41,475 bases of DNA from Bradyrhizobium sp. STM 3843 (GTDB taxonomy: Bacteria > Pseudomonadota > Alphaproteobacteria > Rhizobiales > Xanthobacteraceae). Location: positions 1-41,475 of the forward strand of contig NZ_CAFK01000281.1 of the NCBI RefSeq assembly GCF_000239815.1, given 5' to 3'. Positions within the stretch are counted from its first letter, which is position 1, and every line of letters starts with the position of its first letter. A program made the translations under genes and the position numbers. Positions 33,461 through 40,110 of this stretch are shown here, piece after piece. The notes below the pieces were generated by a model. It saw only the letters and a list, made by a program, of their open reading frames with translations, had not been told where the DNA came from and made no database searches.

Positions 33461-33477
33461 CTCCTCACCATGAGGAG
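33461..33477. repeat. Palindrome in the epimerase-hydantoinase gap
   Basis: CTCCTCA (33461-33467) pairs with TGAGGAG (33471-33477) around CCA, within a 183-nt gap (33403-33585). The gap reads like a dispersed Bradyrhizobium-type repeat (TCATGGTTCGAGACGG near 33433, GGACGAGG-like words to its right). No gene or terminator was recognised. The break suggests the hydantoinase and epimerase genes may be separately transcribed. Confidence 0.5.
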
Positions 33478-33585
33478 CAGGGCCTGTGATGCCGCGAGGA
33501 TGGTGCTGTTCCCTCGTCCCGAGGCGGGAGGGAAGCGACCGTCTCGAAGGACGAGGCCCGGTTGCCTCAAATCGCTCCTGCGCGC

Positions 33586-35055
33586 TCACAGCAGCCGCGC
33601 ACCAAAATTCTGCTCGGGGTCCATGTCGGCGACCAGCCGCCCCGTCGGTTTCGCGGCCTCGCCGCCGCTACGCGGCAGGAAACGTCCGGAGCCTGCTGCT
33701 ACGGACAGCTTGCCATCATCGACAATCACCCGGCCGCGCGACAGCACCGTCACCGGCCAGCCCTGCAGGCTGCGCCCGGCAAACGGCGTGTAGCCGGCAA
33801 GATCATGCATCATCGCATCGCTGACCGTGACACGCTTGTCCGGATCCCAGATCGCGATGTCAGCATCAGCGCCGATCGCGATCGCGCCCTTCTTCGGATG
33901 CAGATTGTAGATCTTGGCCGGCGCGGTCGCCGTCAGCTCGACGAACTTGTTGAGACCGAGCCTGCCCTTCGACACCATGGCGTCGAACAGCAGCGGCAGC
34001 CGCAGCTCCAGCCCCGGCAGGCCGTTGGCGATCTGCTTGAAGTTTGGCGTGGGACCGGCGCGCAGCTTGCCGGTCTCGTCGAAGCGATACGGCGCGTGAT
34101 CGGACGAAATCGTCTGGAGATCGCCGAGCGACAGTGCCTGCCACAGCGCCTCCTGGTCGGAGGCACGGCGCGGCGGCGGGCTGCACATCCATTTCGCCCC
34201 TTCGACGCCGGGTTTGTCGAGATCGTCGGCGGTGAGAAACAAATATTGCGGGCAGGTCTCGGCGAACACTTTCAGCCCCTGCCCGCGCGCATCGCGGATG
34301 ACCCTGGTGCCTTCGGTGGTCGAGACGTGGAAGATCATGATCGGCTGATCGATCAGCGCCGCCATGCCGATCAGCCGATTGAAGGCTTCGGCCTCGGAAA
34401 AGCGGGCGTGGCTGATGGCGTGATATTTCGGATGAGTGTAGCCGCGTGCCAGCAGCCGCTTCACCATCCAGGAGATGATGCCGTGGTTCTCAGCATGCGC
34501 ACACAGCATAGCGCCGCCCTCGCGCGCCGCAACCAGAATGTCGAGCAGCGGCTCGTCGTCGATCTTCAGGAGATCATAGGTCATAAAGATCTTGATCGAG
34601 CCATGCCCCTGCTTGATCAGCGCCGGCAGATCATGCTCCAAGGTCTCCTTGGTCGGATCCGCAATGATCATGTGGAAGGCGTAGTCGATGACCGCACCCT
34701 TGCGCGCCAGCGCATGATACTCCTCCAGCACCTGCGGCAGCTTCATGCCGATGTGCTGGGCCGCAAATGAGATCACCGAGGTGGTGCCGCCGAAGGCCGC
34801 CGACGTGGTCGCGCTCTCGAAGGTATCAGCATTGACGATGCCGGCCGCCGAGAGCTGCTCGATATGGCAGTGACTGTCGACGCCGCCGGGCAGGACGAGC
34901 TTGCCGCGCGCATCGATCTCGCGCTTCGCCGGGCCTAGCCCGCGGCCGATCGCAGCGATGCTTTCGCCGGCGATGGCGACGTCGGCCTCGAAAATATCGG
35001 TGGTGGTGGCGACGCGCCCTCCCCGGATGATGAGGTCATAGGCGGGCTCGGTCAT
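33586..35055 (-). CDS. hydA: D-hydantoinase/dihydropyrimidinase
   Basis: Cyclic-amide hydrolase that opens 5-substituted hydantoins or dihydropyrimidines to N-carbamoyl amino acids; 489 aa from the ATG at 35053-35055 with GAGGAGA upstream. All binuclear metal ligands are visible: H62 and H64 (VDSHCHIE), carbamylated K155 (SIKIFMTY), H187 (CAHAEN), H243 (FHVSTTEG) and D319 (SSDHAPY). The nearby racemase and N-carbamoyl-D-amino acid hydrolase complete a hydantoin-to-D-amino-acid set. A role in dihydrouracil opening is the alternative; no dihydropyrimidine dehydrogenase is in the window. Confidence 0.92.
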   Translation of the reverse strand: MTEPAYDLIIRGGRVATTTDIFEADVAIAGESIAAIGRGLGPAKREIDARGKLVLPGGVDSHCHIEQLSAAGIVNADTFESATTSAAFGGTTSVISFAAQHIGMKLPQVLEEYHALARKGAVIDYAFHMIIADPTKETLEHDLPALIKQGHGSIKIFMTYDLLKIDDEPLLDILVAAREGGAMLCAHAENHGIISWMVKRLLARGYTHPKYHAISHARFSEAEAFNRLIGMAALIDQPIMIFHVSTTEGTRVIRDARGQGLKVFAETCPQYLFLTADDLDKPGVEGAKWMCSPPPRRASDQEALWQALSLGDLQTISSDHAPYRFDETGKLRAGPTPNFKQIANGLPGLELRLPLLFDAMVSKGRLGLNKFVELTATAPAKIYNLHPKKGAIAIGADADIAIWDPDKRVTVSDAMMHDLAGYTPFAGRSLQGWPVTVLSRGRVIVDDGKLSVAAGSGRFLPRSGGEAAKPTGRLVADMDPEQNFGARLL

Positions 35056-35145
35056 GGCGGTCTCCTCGTCAGTTCTGCCCAATGGAACACCGCTGATATC
35101 GCGGCGCGCCGTTGCGCCCGGCGCATGACGATCTCATGTGCCTGA

Positions 35146-35161
35146 TGGCATAGTGATTGCC
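35146..35161 (+). promoter_or_regulatory. Sigma-54 (-24/-12) promoter of the hydantoin racemase gene
   Basis: TGGCATAGTGATTGCC has the invariant GG (35147-35148) and GC (35159-35160) with exactly 10 nt between, and matches TGGCAC-N5-TTGC in all but one core base. Transcription would start near 35172, 30 nt before the ATG at 35201. A near-identical core lies before the amidohydrolase (38574-38589). NtrC-type nitrogen control is the expected mode (inference). Confidence 0.75.
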
Positions 35162-35200
35162 TTTCACGTCGCGTCAACACTCCTCGAGCAGGAAGCTCCC

Positions 35201-35860
35201 ATGTCCCGCCCGCGCATCACGGTGATCAATCCGAATTCCAATCAAGTTGTCACTGATGGCCTCACTGAAGCTCTGAAGCCGTTGATGTTTGCCGACGGCC
35301 CGGAGATCGTCTGCGAGACCCTGAAGGAAGGGCCTTACGGGATCGAGAGCCAGAAGGACGCCGACAGCGTGACCATGCCGCTGCGGCGCTTCGTCGAGGG
35401 CGACAATGCGTCGTCCGCCTTTGTGATTGCCTGCTACAGCGATCCCGGCCTGCATGTCTGCCGCGAGGCGACCACGCGCCCGGTGCTCGGCATCGCCGAA
35501 TGCGGCGTGCTGACCGCGCTGACCCGCGCCGACAGCTTTGGCGTGATCGCGATCGCGCAGCGCTCGATCCGCCGCCATTTGCGCTATCTCCGGCAGGTGG
35601 GGCTGATGGACCGGCTCGCCGCCGAGCGGCCGCTCGACATGACGGTGGCGGAGACCGCCTCCGGCGGAGGCACGCTGGCGAAGATGATCGCGGTCGGCCG
35701 TGCGCTGAAGGAGGAGGACGGCGCCGGCGCGATCGTCATGGGCTGCGCCGGCATGGCGCGCCATCGCAAAGGGCTCGAGGATGCACTCGGCATTCCCGTT
35801 GTTGATCCGACCCAGGCCGCGGTGACGATGGCGCTCGGCGCGGTCGCGTTCGCGGGGTAA
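35201..35860 (+). CDS. Hydantoin racemase (Asp/Glu/hydantoin racemase family)
   Basis: Interconverts D- and L-hydantoins without metal or cofactor; 219 aa from the ATG at 35201 (MSRPRITVINPNSN), with AGGAAG upstream. A longer in-frame start at 35138 lies upstream of the sigma-54 promoter and is discounted. Family marks are the N-terminal NPNSN and the two catalytic cysteines in VIACYSDPG and VMGCAGM. It is divergent from the hydantoinase gene. Together with it and the carbamoylase gene, it would allow full conversion of racemic hydantoins to D-amino acids. Allantoin racemase is an alternative activity in the same family. Confidence 0.9.
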   Translation: MSRPRITVINPNSNQVVTDGLTEALKPLMFADGPEIVCETLKEGPYGIESQKDADSVTMPLRRFVEGDNASSAFVIACYSDPGLHVCREATTRPVLGIAECGVLTALTRADSFGVIAIAQRSIRRHLRYLRQVGLMDRLAAERPLDMTVAETASGGGTLAKMIAVGRALKEEDGAGAIVMGCAGMARHRKGLEDALGIPVVDPTQAAVTMALGAVAFAG

Positions 35861-35930
35861 GTGGATAACGCGCTGATCCTCGCGGTTGCTAATACTCCGG
35901 TCTGCTCCACTGGCTGCGTTACATACTGCT

Positions 35931-36044
35931 GTCTCCCGGCCTTGAGCCGGGACCCATAACCACCGGCGGCAATGTGGCAGGTAGCTGCCGGTTGCGATCC
36001 CCGAGACATCCCGCGGTATGGGTCCCGGCGTTCGCCGGGACGAC
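35931..36044. repeat. Paired GTCCCGG-family palindromes in inverted orientation
   Basis: A diverged copy (35931-35969, stem CCCGG/CCGGG) and an intact inverted copy (36011-36044) face each other across 41 nt. The second is the reverse complement of 13741-13774 with one difference. They fill most of the 261-nt gap (35861-36121) between the convergent racemase and carbamoylase genes and could act as a bidirectional terminator. No other feature was seen there. Confidence 0.7.
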
Positions 36045-36121
36045 ACCTTTGTTGTTGGGGCTCTCGTGCGACATCATTGGGCTGTAGCAGCTTGGATCAG
36101 CCGACGGCGCAGGCGTCTCAC

Positions 36122-37048
36122 TCACTCCGGCGGGATCGCGCCGGTGCGGCTGGTGATCAGGCCGTAATGCTCGATGCGGCGGTGGCGGGCGAAATCGAAG
36201 ATCGTCTCCTTGCCGAATCTGGTCGCATCGAGATCGCAAGGCGCGACCAGAAGCTCGTCGCCTTCGGTCTTGGCCTCGGCGACGATCTCGCCATCGGGAT
36301 TGACGATCAGGCTGCCGCCGATCAGCGGATGACCGTCCTCGACGCCGGCCTTGGCGACCGCGATGACCCAGCAGGAGTTCTGATAGGCGCCTGATTGCAC
36401 CGAGAGCCGGTTGTGAAACAGCCGCTGCTCCGGGCCTTCCACATTCTTCTGCGAATTCACCGACGGCGTGTTGTAGCCAAGCACCACCATCTCGACGCCC
36501 TGCAGCCCCATCACGCGATAGGTCTCCGGCCAGCGGCGGTCGTTGCAAACAGCCATGCCGACGATGCCGCCAAGATTGCGCCAGACCGGAAAGCCGAGAT
36601 CGCCAGGCTCGAAATAGCGTTTCTCCAAATGCTGGTGGCTGCGCGTCGGATCGTACTCCTCGTGACCCGGCAGATGCACCTTGCGATATTTGCCGACAAT
36701 GTTGCTGTTACGATCGGTCAGGATGGCCGTGTTGTAGTGATGTCCATCCGGCGTCAGCTCGGCGTATCCGAACGACATCGCCATCTGGTGCTGCCTGGCG
36801 CGGTCGAACAGCGGCCGCACCGCTGCATCAGGCATCTCGCGCTCGAACCAGCTGTCGACCTCGGCCTGATCCTCCATGTACCAGCGCGGGAAGAAGGTGG
36901 TCAGCGCCAGCTCGGGATAGACGATGAGATCGGCGCCCTTTGCCTTGGCCTCATCCATCAGCGCCAGCATCCGCTTGACCACGACCTCGCGGCCGTCGGC
37001 CCGCTGGATCGGCCCCATCTGGGCGGCGGCAACGTTGATCACGCGCAT
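36122..37048 (-). CDS. N-carbamoyl-D-amino acid hydrolase (nitrilase superfamily)
   Basis: Removes the carbamoyl group from N-carbamoyl-D-amino acids, releasing D-amino acid, CO2 and ammonia; 308 aa. The nitrilase catalytic triad is E46 (PELALTTFFPRW), K123 (RKVHLPGHEEY) and C168 (CNDRRWPE). The segments HQHLEKRYFEPGDLGFPV and RRIEHYGLI agree with the Agrobacterium D-carbamoylase as I recall it. It follows the amidohydrolase gene on the same strand after a 245-nt repeat-rich gap and may be transcribed with it. Beta-ureidopropionase is less likely given these motifs. Confidence 0.92.
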   Translation of the reverse strand: MRVINVAAAQMGPIQRADGREVVVKRMLALMDEAKAKGADLIVYPELALTTFFPRWYMEDQAEVDSWFEREMPDAAVRPLFDRARQHQMAMSFGYAELTPDGHHYNTAILTDRNSNIVGKYRKVHLPGHEEYDPTRSHQHLEKRYFEPGDLGFPVWRNLGGIVGMAVCNDRRWPETYRVMGLQGVEMVVLGYNTPSVNSQKNVEGPEQRLFHNRLSVQSGAYQNSCWVIAVAKAGVEDGHPLIGGSLIVNPDGEIVAEAKTEGDELLVAPCDLDATRFGKETIFDFARHRRIEHYGLITSRTGAIPPE

Positions 37049-37103
37049 GGTGTTAGTCCTTCATGATAAACGCCAACGGCGCGGCGAGCTCGCTGCAACC
37101 TCG

Positions 37104-37236
37104 CCCCGCTTGCGGGGAGAGGTCGCATCGCATCGCTAGATGCGATGCGGGTGAGCGGGTACAGGTTCATCTACTCGCACCGCTCGTGCGTCTGCCCCTC
37201 ACCCCACCCCTCTCCCCGTGAAGAACGGGGAGAGGG
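37104..37236. repeat. Cluster of three palindromes between amidohydrolase and carbamoylase genes
   Basis: CCCCGC-TT-GCGGGG (37104-37117), an 11-bp perfect inverted repeat CGCATCGCATC with loop GCTA (37124-37149), and a 12-bp CCCTCTCCCCGT palindrome (37208-37236, the family also at 2628 and 41393). They fill most of 37049-37293. No gene was seen. The 11-bp stem is the strongest hairpin in the window after 2586-2616. Confidence 0.75.
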
Positions 37237-37293
37237 AGCTCACCGCCATTGCTGCTACAACTGTGGCTCATACCCAACTTCTCTAGCGCCCCG

Positions 37294-38526
37294 TCAATGT
37301 GGCCCATGCAGCACCGGCCGTGGGCGCGTGAATGAGGGGCGGCCGCGTTTCAGGCCCCACAACGGCTGCGCCAGCGTCGCGATCGCCTCCGTCGGGTTGC
37401 GCGCGTCGATGCAGACGAGATCGGCCGGCGCGCCGACCGCGAAGCCATAATCATCGAGCCGCATCAGCCGCGCGGCATCCGACGTGATCATGTCGAGACA
37501 GCCGGCCAGGTGATCGGGGCGCGAAACATGACAGACATTGGCGTAGAGATTCGCCATGCGGATCAGCGAGCCGTCGCCATAGGGCGTGAACGGGTTCAGC
37601 ACATTGTTGGTCGAGATCGAGCAGGTGACGCCCGCCGCGCGCAAAGGCTCGAGCGGCACCACGCCGCGCGGGATCGCGTGATCCTGCCTCCGCCCCATCA
37701 GATGCAGATCGGTCGACGGCAGCACGGTGACGGCGACGCCGGCATTGGCAAGCTGCGTTGCAATTGCATTGAAGCGCTCCGGTGGCAACAGCGACAGCTG
37801 CGTGACATGGCCGACCGCAACGCGCCCGCCCCAGCCATGGTCCTCGGTCTTGCGGCAGACATATTCGATCTGCATGTGATCGAGCGTCTCGGCGAGATCG
37901 AGATGCATGTCGATGTCGACATCGAACTCGCGCGCAATGGCAAAGATGCGGTCGACCTGCGCGCCCGGATCGGTGTCGAAATACGGCGCCGCCCCGATAG
38001 TGGGTGCGCCGCGGCGCAGGCCCTCGATCAGCAGCTGCTCGGTGCCCGGATAGTTCGTCAGCCCTTCCTGCGGAAACACGCAGATCTCGAGGTCGAGCGC
38101 CCAGGCATAGTCGCGCCGGAGCTGATCGATGGCGTCATAGCCGATCATGCCGATGCCGGGATCGAGCTCGACATGGGTGCGCATGCGCATAGTGCCATGG
38201 CTGATGCAGCGCTCAACCGTCTGCTTGGCCCTGCTGTAGACATCTTCGCGGGTGAAGTTGCGCTTGGCCGCCGCGGTTTCGCGCACGGCTTCGGCAACCG
38301 TGCCTTCCTGGATCCGGCAGCGATCGAGAATGCAGGTCTTGTCGAGATGGATGTGGGTCTCGATCAGGCCGGGCACGACGAGACAGCGTTCCGCATCGCG
38401 TTCGCGTGCGTCCGCCTGCAACGCCGCCTCGATCGCGACGATCTTGCCTTCGCTGATGCCGATGTCCGCGCTGCGATGTTCGCCGGCGCACCACAGCGAC
38501 GCATTCCGGATGATCAGGTCCAACAC
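37294..38526 (-). CDS. Cytosine-deaminase-like metal-dependent amidohydrolase
   Basis: About 410 aa. No ATG precedes the conserved N-terminus (LDLIIRNASLW), so initiation is placed at the GTG 38524-38526 (or TTG 38521-38523); the only longer start, a TTG at 38640, lies upstream of the sigma-54 promoter at 38574-38589. Metal-site residues are H58 and H60 (ETHIHLDK), H208 (DMHLDL) and H240 (VGHVTQL). Compared from memory with E. coli CodA, the proton-shuttle Glu (HCDE) is Leu here, and the Asp of HDDVFDP is Asn (N307 in TNNVLNPF). Family is clear; cytosine deaminase activity is doubtful. Confidence 0.82.
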   Translation of the reverse strand: MLDLIIRNASLWCAGEHRSADIGISEGKIVAIEAALQADARERDAERCLVVPGLIETHIHLDKTCILDRCRIQEGTVAEAVRETAAAKRNFTREDVYSRAKQTVERCISHGTMRMRTHVELDPGIGMIGYDAIDQLRRDYAWALDLEICVFPQEGLTNYPGTEQLLIEGLRRGAPTIGAAPYFDTDPGAQVDRIFAIAREFDVDIDMHLDLAETLDHMQIEYVCRKTEDHGWGGRVAVGHVTQLSLLPPERFNAIATQLANAGVAVTVLPSTDLHLMGRRQDHAIPRGVVPLEPLRAAGVTCSISTNNVLNPFTPYGDGSLIRMANLYANVCHVSRPDHLAGCLDMITSDAARLMRLDDYGFAVGAPADLVCIDARNPTEAIATLAQPLWGLKRGRPSFTRPRPVLHGPH

Positions 38527-38573
38527 GTCATTGCCCGAAGAAACGGCCCATGCTGGCCCTTGAGCCGACCAAA

Positions 38574-38589
38574 GGCAAGCGCTATGCCA
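38574..38589 (-). promoter_or_regulatory. Sigma-54 (-24/-12) promoter of the amidohydrolase gene
   Basis: On the minus strand 38589-38574 reads TGGCATAGCGCTTGCC, with GG (38588-38587) and GC (38576-38575) separated by exactly 10 nt. It differs from the racemase promoter at 35146 at only two bases in the variable spacer. Transcription would begin near 38563, leaving a 5' UTR of about 37 nt before the GTG at 38526, which supports that start. Confidence 0.75.
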
Positions 38590-38718
38590 GCCCTTGGAAA
38601 AGCGCGCTGCTGGACCAAATGTGTAGGAATGGTGAATCAAACCGTCAGAGGGCAGCCAACCATTTGCCTACAAACAAGGCGGCCCGCGCCGTTCGCAGGA
38701 GCAGCATCGCGGAGACCC

Positions 38719-38746
38719 TTGTTTTCAGCGGAAAACGTGCTATATT
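38719..38746 (+). promoter_or_regulatory. Sigma-70-type promoter candidate for the URC genes
   Basis: TTGTTT (38719-38724) and TATATT (38741-38746) are separated by 16 nt in an A+T-richer stretch. Transcription would start around 38752-38754, giving a leader of about 87 nt before the Urc1 start at 38840. The leader can fold GGCCCG (38779-38784) with CGGGCC (38794-38799). No known riboswitch was recognised. Confidence 0.5.
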
Positions 38747-38751
38747 CATGC

Positions 38752-38838
38752 ATGGAAACTAACAGCTCTTTCCGGTCAGGCCCGTCGTATCGGCGGGCCG
38801 TTGCCGTTTTGGGGGTGGCTCTGATGGGGTTACTCTGA
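38752..38838 (+). CDS. Possible 28-aa leader peptide upstream of the Urc1 gene
   Basis: An ATG at 38752 opens 28 codons ending with TGA at 38836-38838, one base before the Urc1 ATG (TGAGATG), a spacing suited to translational coupling. The peptide starts METNSSFRSGPSYRRAV and ends in a hydrophobic stretch (AVLGVALMGLL). No Shine-Dalgarno precedes it. The predicted transcription start lies at or within its ATG, so it would need leaderless initiation. It could equally be chance. Confidence 0.3.
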   Translation: METNSSFRSGPSYRRAVAVLGVALMGLL

Positions 38839-38839
38839 G

Positions 38840-40096
38840 ATGACTCGCTCCAACCGCACTGACCACATTCGCCTGACCTCACATCCGGTTCCGGGCGCCA
38901 AGCACAACTTTCCGCTCCAATGGGGCGCGCCGAGCGCGCGCGAACGCGGGCCCATCATCGGCACCGTTTCGCGGCCGCAGGACCGCAACGTGATCGGCAG
39001 CCATGGCGGCTCCTATACCGTCTATCGGGCGCTGGCCGTCTCCTCCGGCGCGCTCGATCCGATCCGCCGCCCTGACCTCACCAACACTCACCCGGCCGCC
39101 ACGATCGGCCCGTTCGCGCAATGGCGCGATCCGGCGAAGATTGTCGCGCTCGATCCCTGGGGGCATCTGGTCGCGGAGAATTTCGGCGCCGAAATCGCCG
39201 AAGGCATCGACATCCGGCCGACCATCGCCGTGACCAAGGCGCGCCTCGATCTGCCGGAGCTGCATGCCGCGATCGCGGCCAAGCGCCTCGCCACAGATGG
39301 CGATGTCGTCCACGCCAATGGCAGCGTCTCGGTGACCAAGATCGCGATCGATCCGGTGTGGTACCTGCCCGGCGTCGCGGCGCGGTTCGGCACCAGCGAG
39401 ACCAATCTGCGCCGCGGCCTGTTCGAGCAGACCGGCGGCATGTATCCGGAGCTGGTGACGCGGCCCGATCTGCAGGTGTTCCTGCCGCCGATCGGCGGCA
39501 CCACCGTGTATCTGTTCGGCGATGTCGACAAGCTCAGCGACAGCAAGACCAAGATCACCTGCCGCGTCCACGACGAATGCAACGGCTCCGACGTGTTCGG
39601 CTCCGACATCTGCACCTGCCGTCCCTATCTCATCCACGGCATCGAAGAATGCGTCCGCGCCGGCCAGACCGGCGGTCTCGGCATCATCGTCTACAATCGC
39701 AAGGAAGGCCGCGCGCTCGGCGAGGTGACCAAATTCCTGGTCTACAACGCGCGCAAGCGCCAGGAGGATGGCGACGCCGCAGCGGCCTATTTCGAACGCA
39801 CCGAATGCGTCGCCGGCGTGCAGGATGCGCGCTTCCAGCAGCTGATGCCCGACGTGATCCATTGGCTCGGCCTTACGCGCATCGATCGCTTCATCTCGAT
39901 GAGCGACATGAAGCATGATGCGCTGACAGGCCAGGGCGTCGACATCGTCGAGCGCGTGCCGATCCCGGACGAGCTGATTCCGGCCGATGCCCATGTCGAG
40001 ATCGCGGCCAAGAAGGCAGCCGGCTATTTCTCGCTCGAACCGCAGAAGCCGCAGGAGCTCGGCGACACGGTCGGGCGTCCGCTCGAGAAGTACTGA
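38840..40096 (+). CDS. GTP cyclohydrolase II-like protein of the URC uracil-catabolism pathway (Urc1/Urg1 family)
   Basis: 418 aa. The C-terminal half is a GTP cyclohydrolase II fold with the zinc set C247, C258 and C260 (C-x10-C-x-C after RVHDE) and the NRKEGRALGE segment (286-295) matching the RibA REGRGIG region. A roughly 210-residue N-terminal part (SHGGSYTVYRALAVSSG, WHLV-type segments) is absent from riboflavin RibA and typical of Urc1-type proteins. The next gene is a DUF1688/Urc4 protein, the hallmark partner, so a uracil-degradation role is favoured over riboflavin synthesis. The likely substrate is a uridine nucleotide-derived compound (family knowledge). Confidence 0.88.
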   Translation: MTRSNRTDHIRLTSHPVPGAKHNFPLQWGAPSARERGPIIGTVSRPQDRNVIGSHGGSYTVYRALAVSSGALDPIRRPDLTNTHPAATIGPFAQWRDPAKIVALDPWGHLVAENFGAEIAEGIDIRPTIAVTKARLDLPELHAAIAAKRLATDGDVVHANGSVSVTKIAIDPVWYLPGVAARFGTSETNLRRGLFEQTGGMYPELVTRPDLQVFLPPIGGTTVYLFGDVDKLSDSKTKITCRVHDECNGSDVFGSDICTCRPYLIHGIEECVRAGQTGGLGIIVYNRKEGRALGEVTKFLVYNARKRQEDGDAAAAYFERTECVAGVQDARFQQLMPDVIHWLGLTRIDRFISMSDMKHDALTGQGVDIVERVPIPDELIPADAHVEIAAKKAAGYFSLEPQKPQELGDTVGRPLEKY

Positions 40097-40110
40097 GCGA
40101 GCCGGACGAC

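Noticed and set aside
33450..33475. GG-N10-GC match upstream of the epimerase gene on the minus strand
   Set aside because: It lies inside a palindromic repeat and lacks the TGGCA and TTGC contexts.
38752..38840. Riboswitch in the Urc1 leader
   Set aside because: Only one short hairpin is visible; no conserved aptamer pattern such as the FMN or purine element could be recognised.
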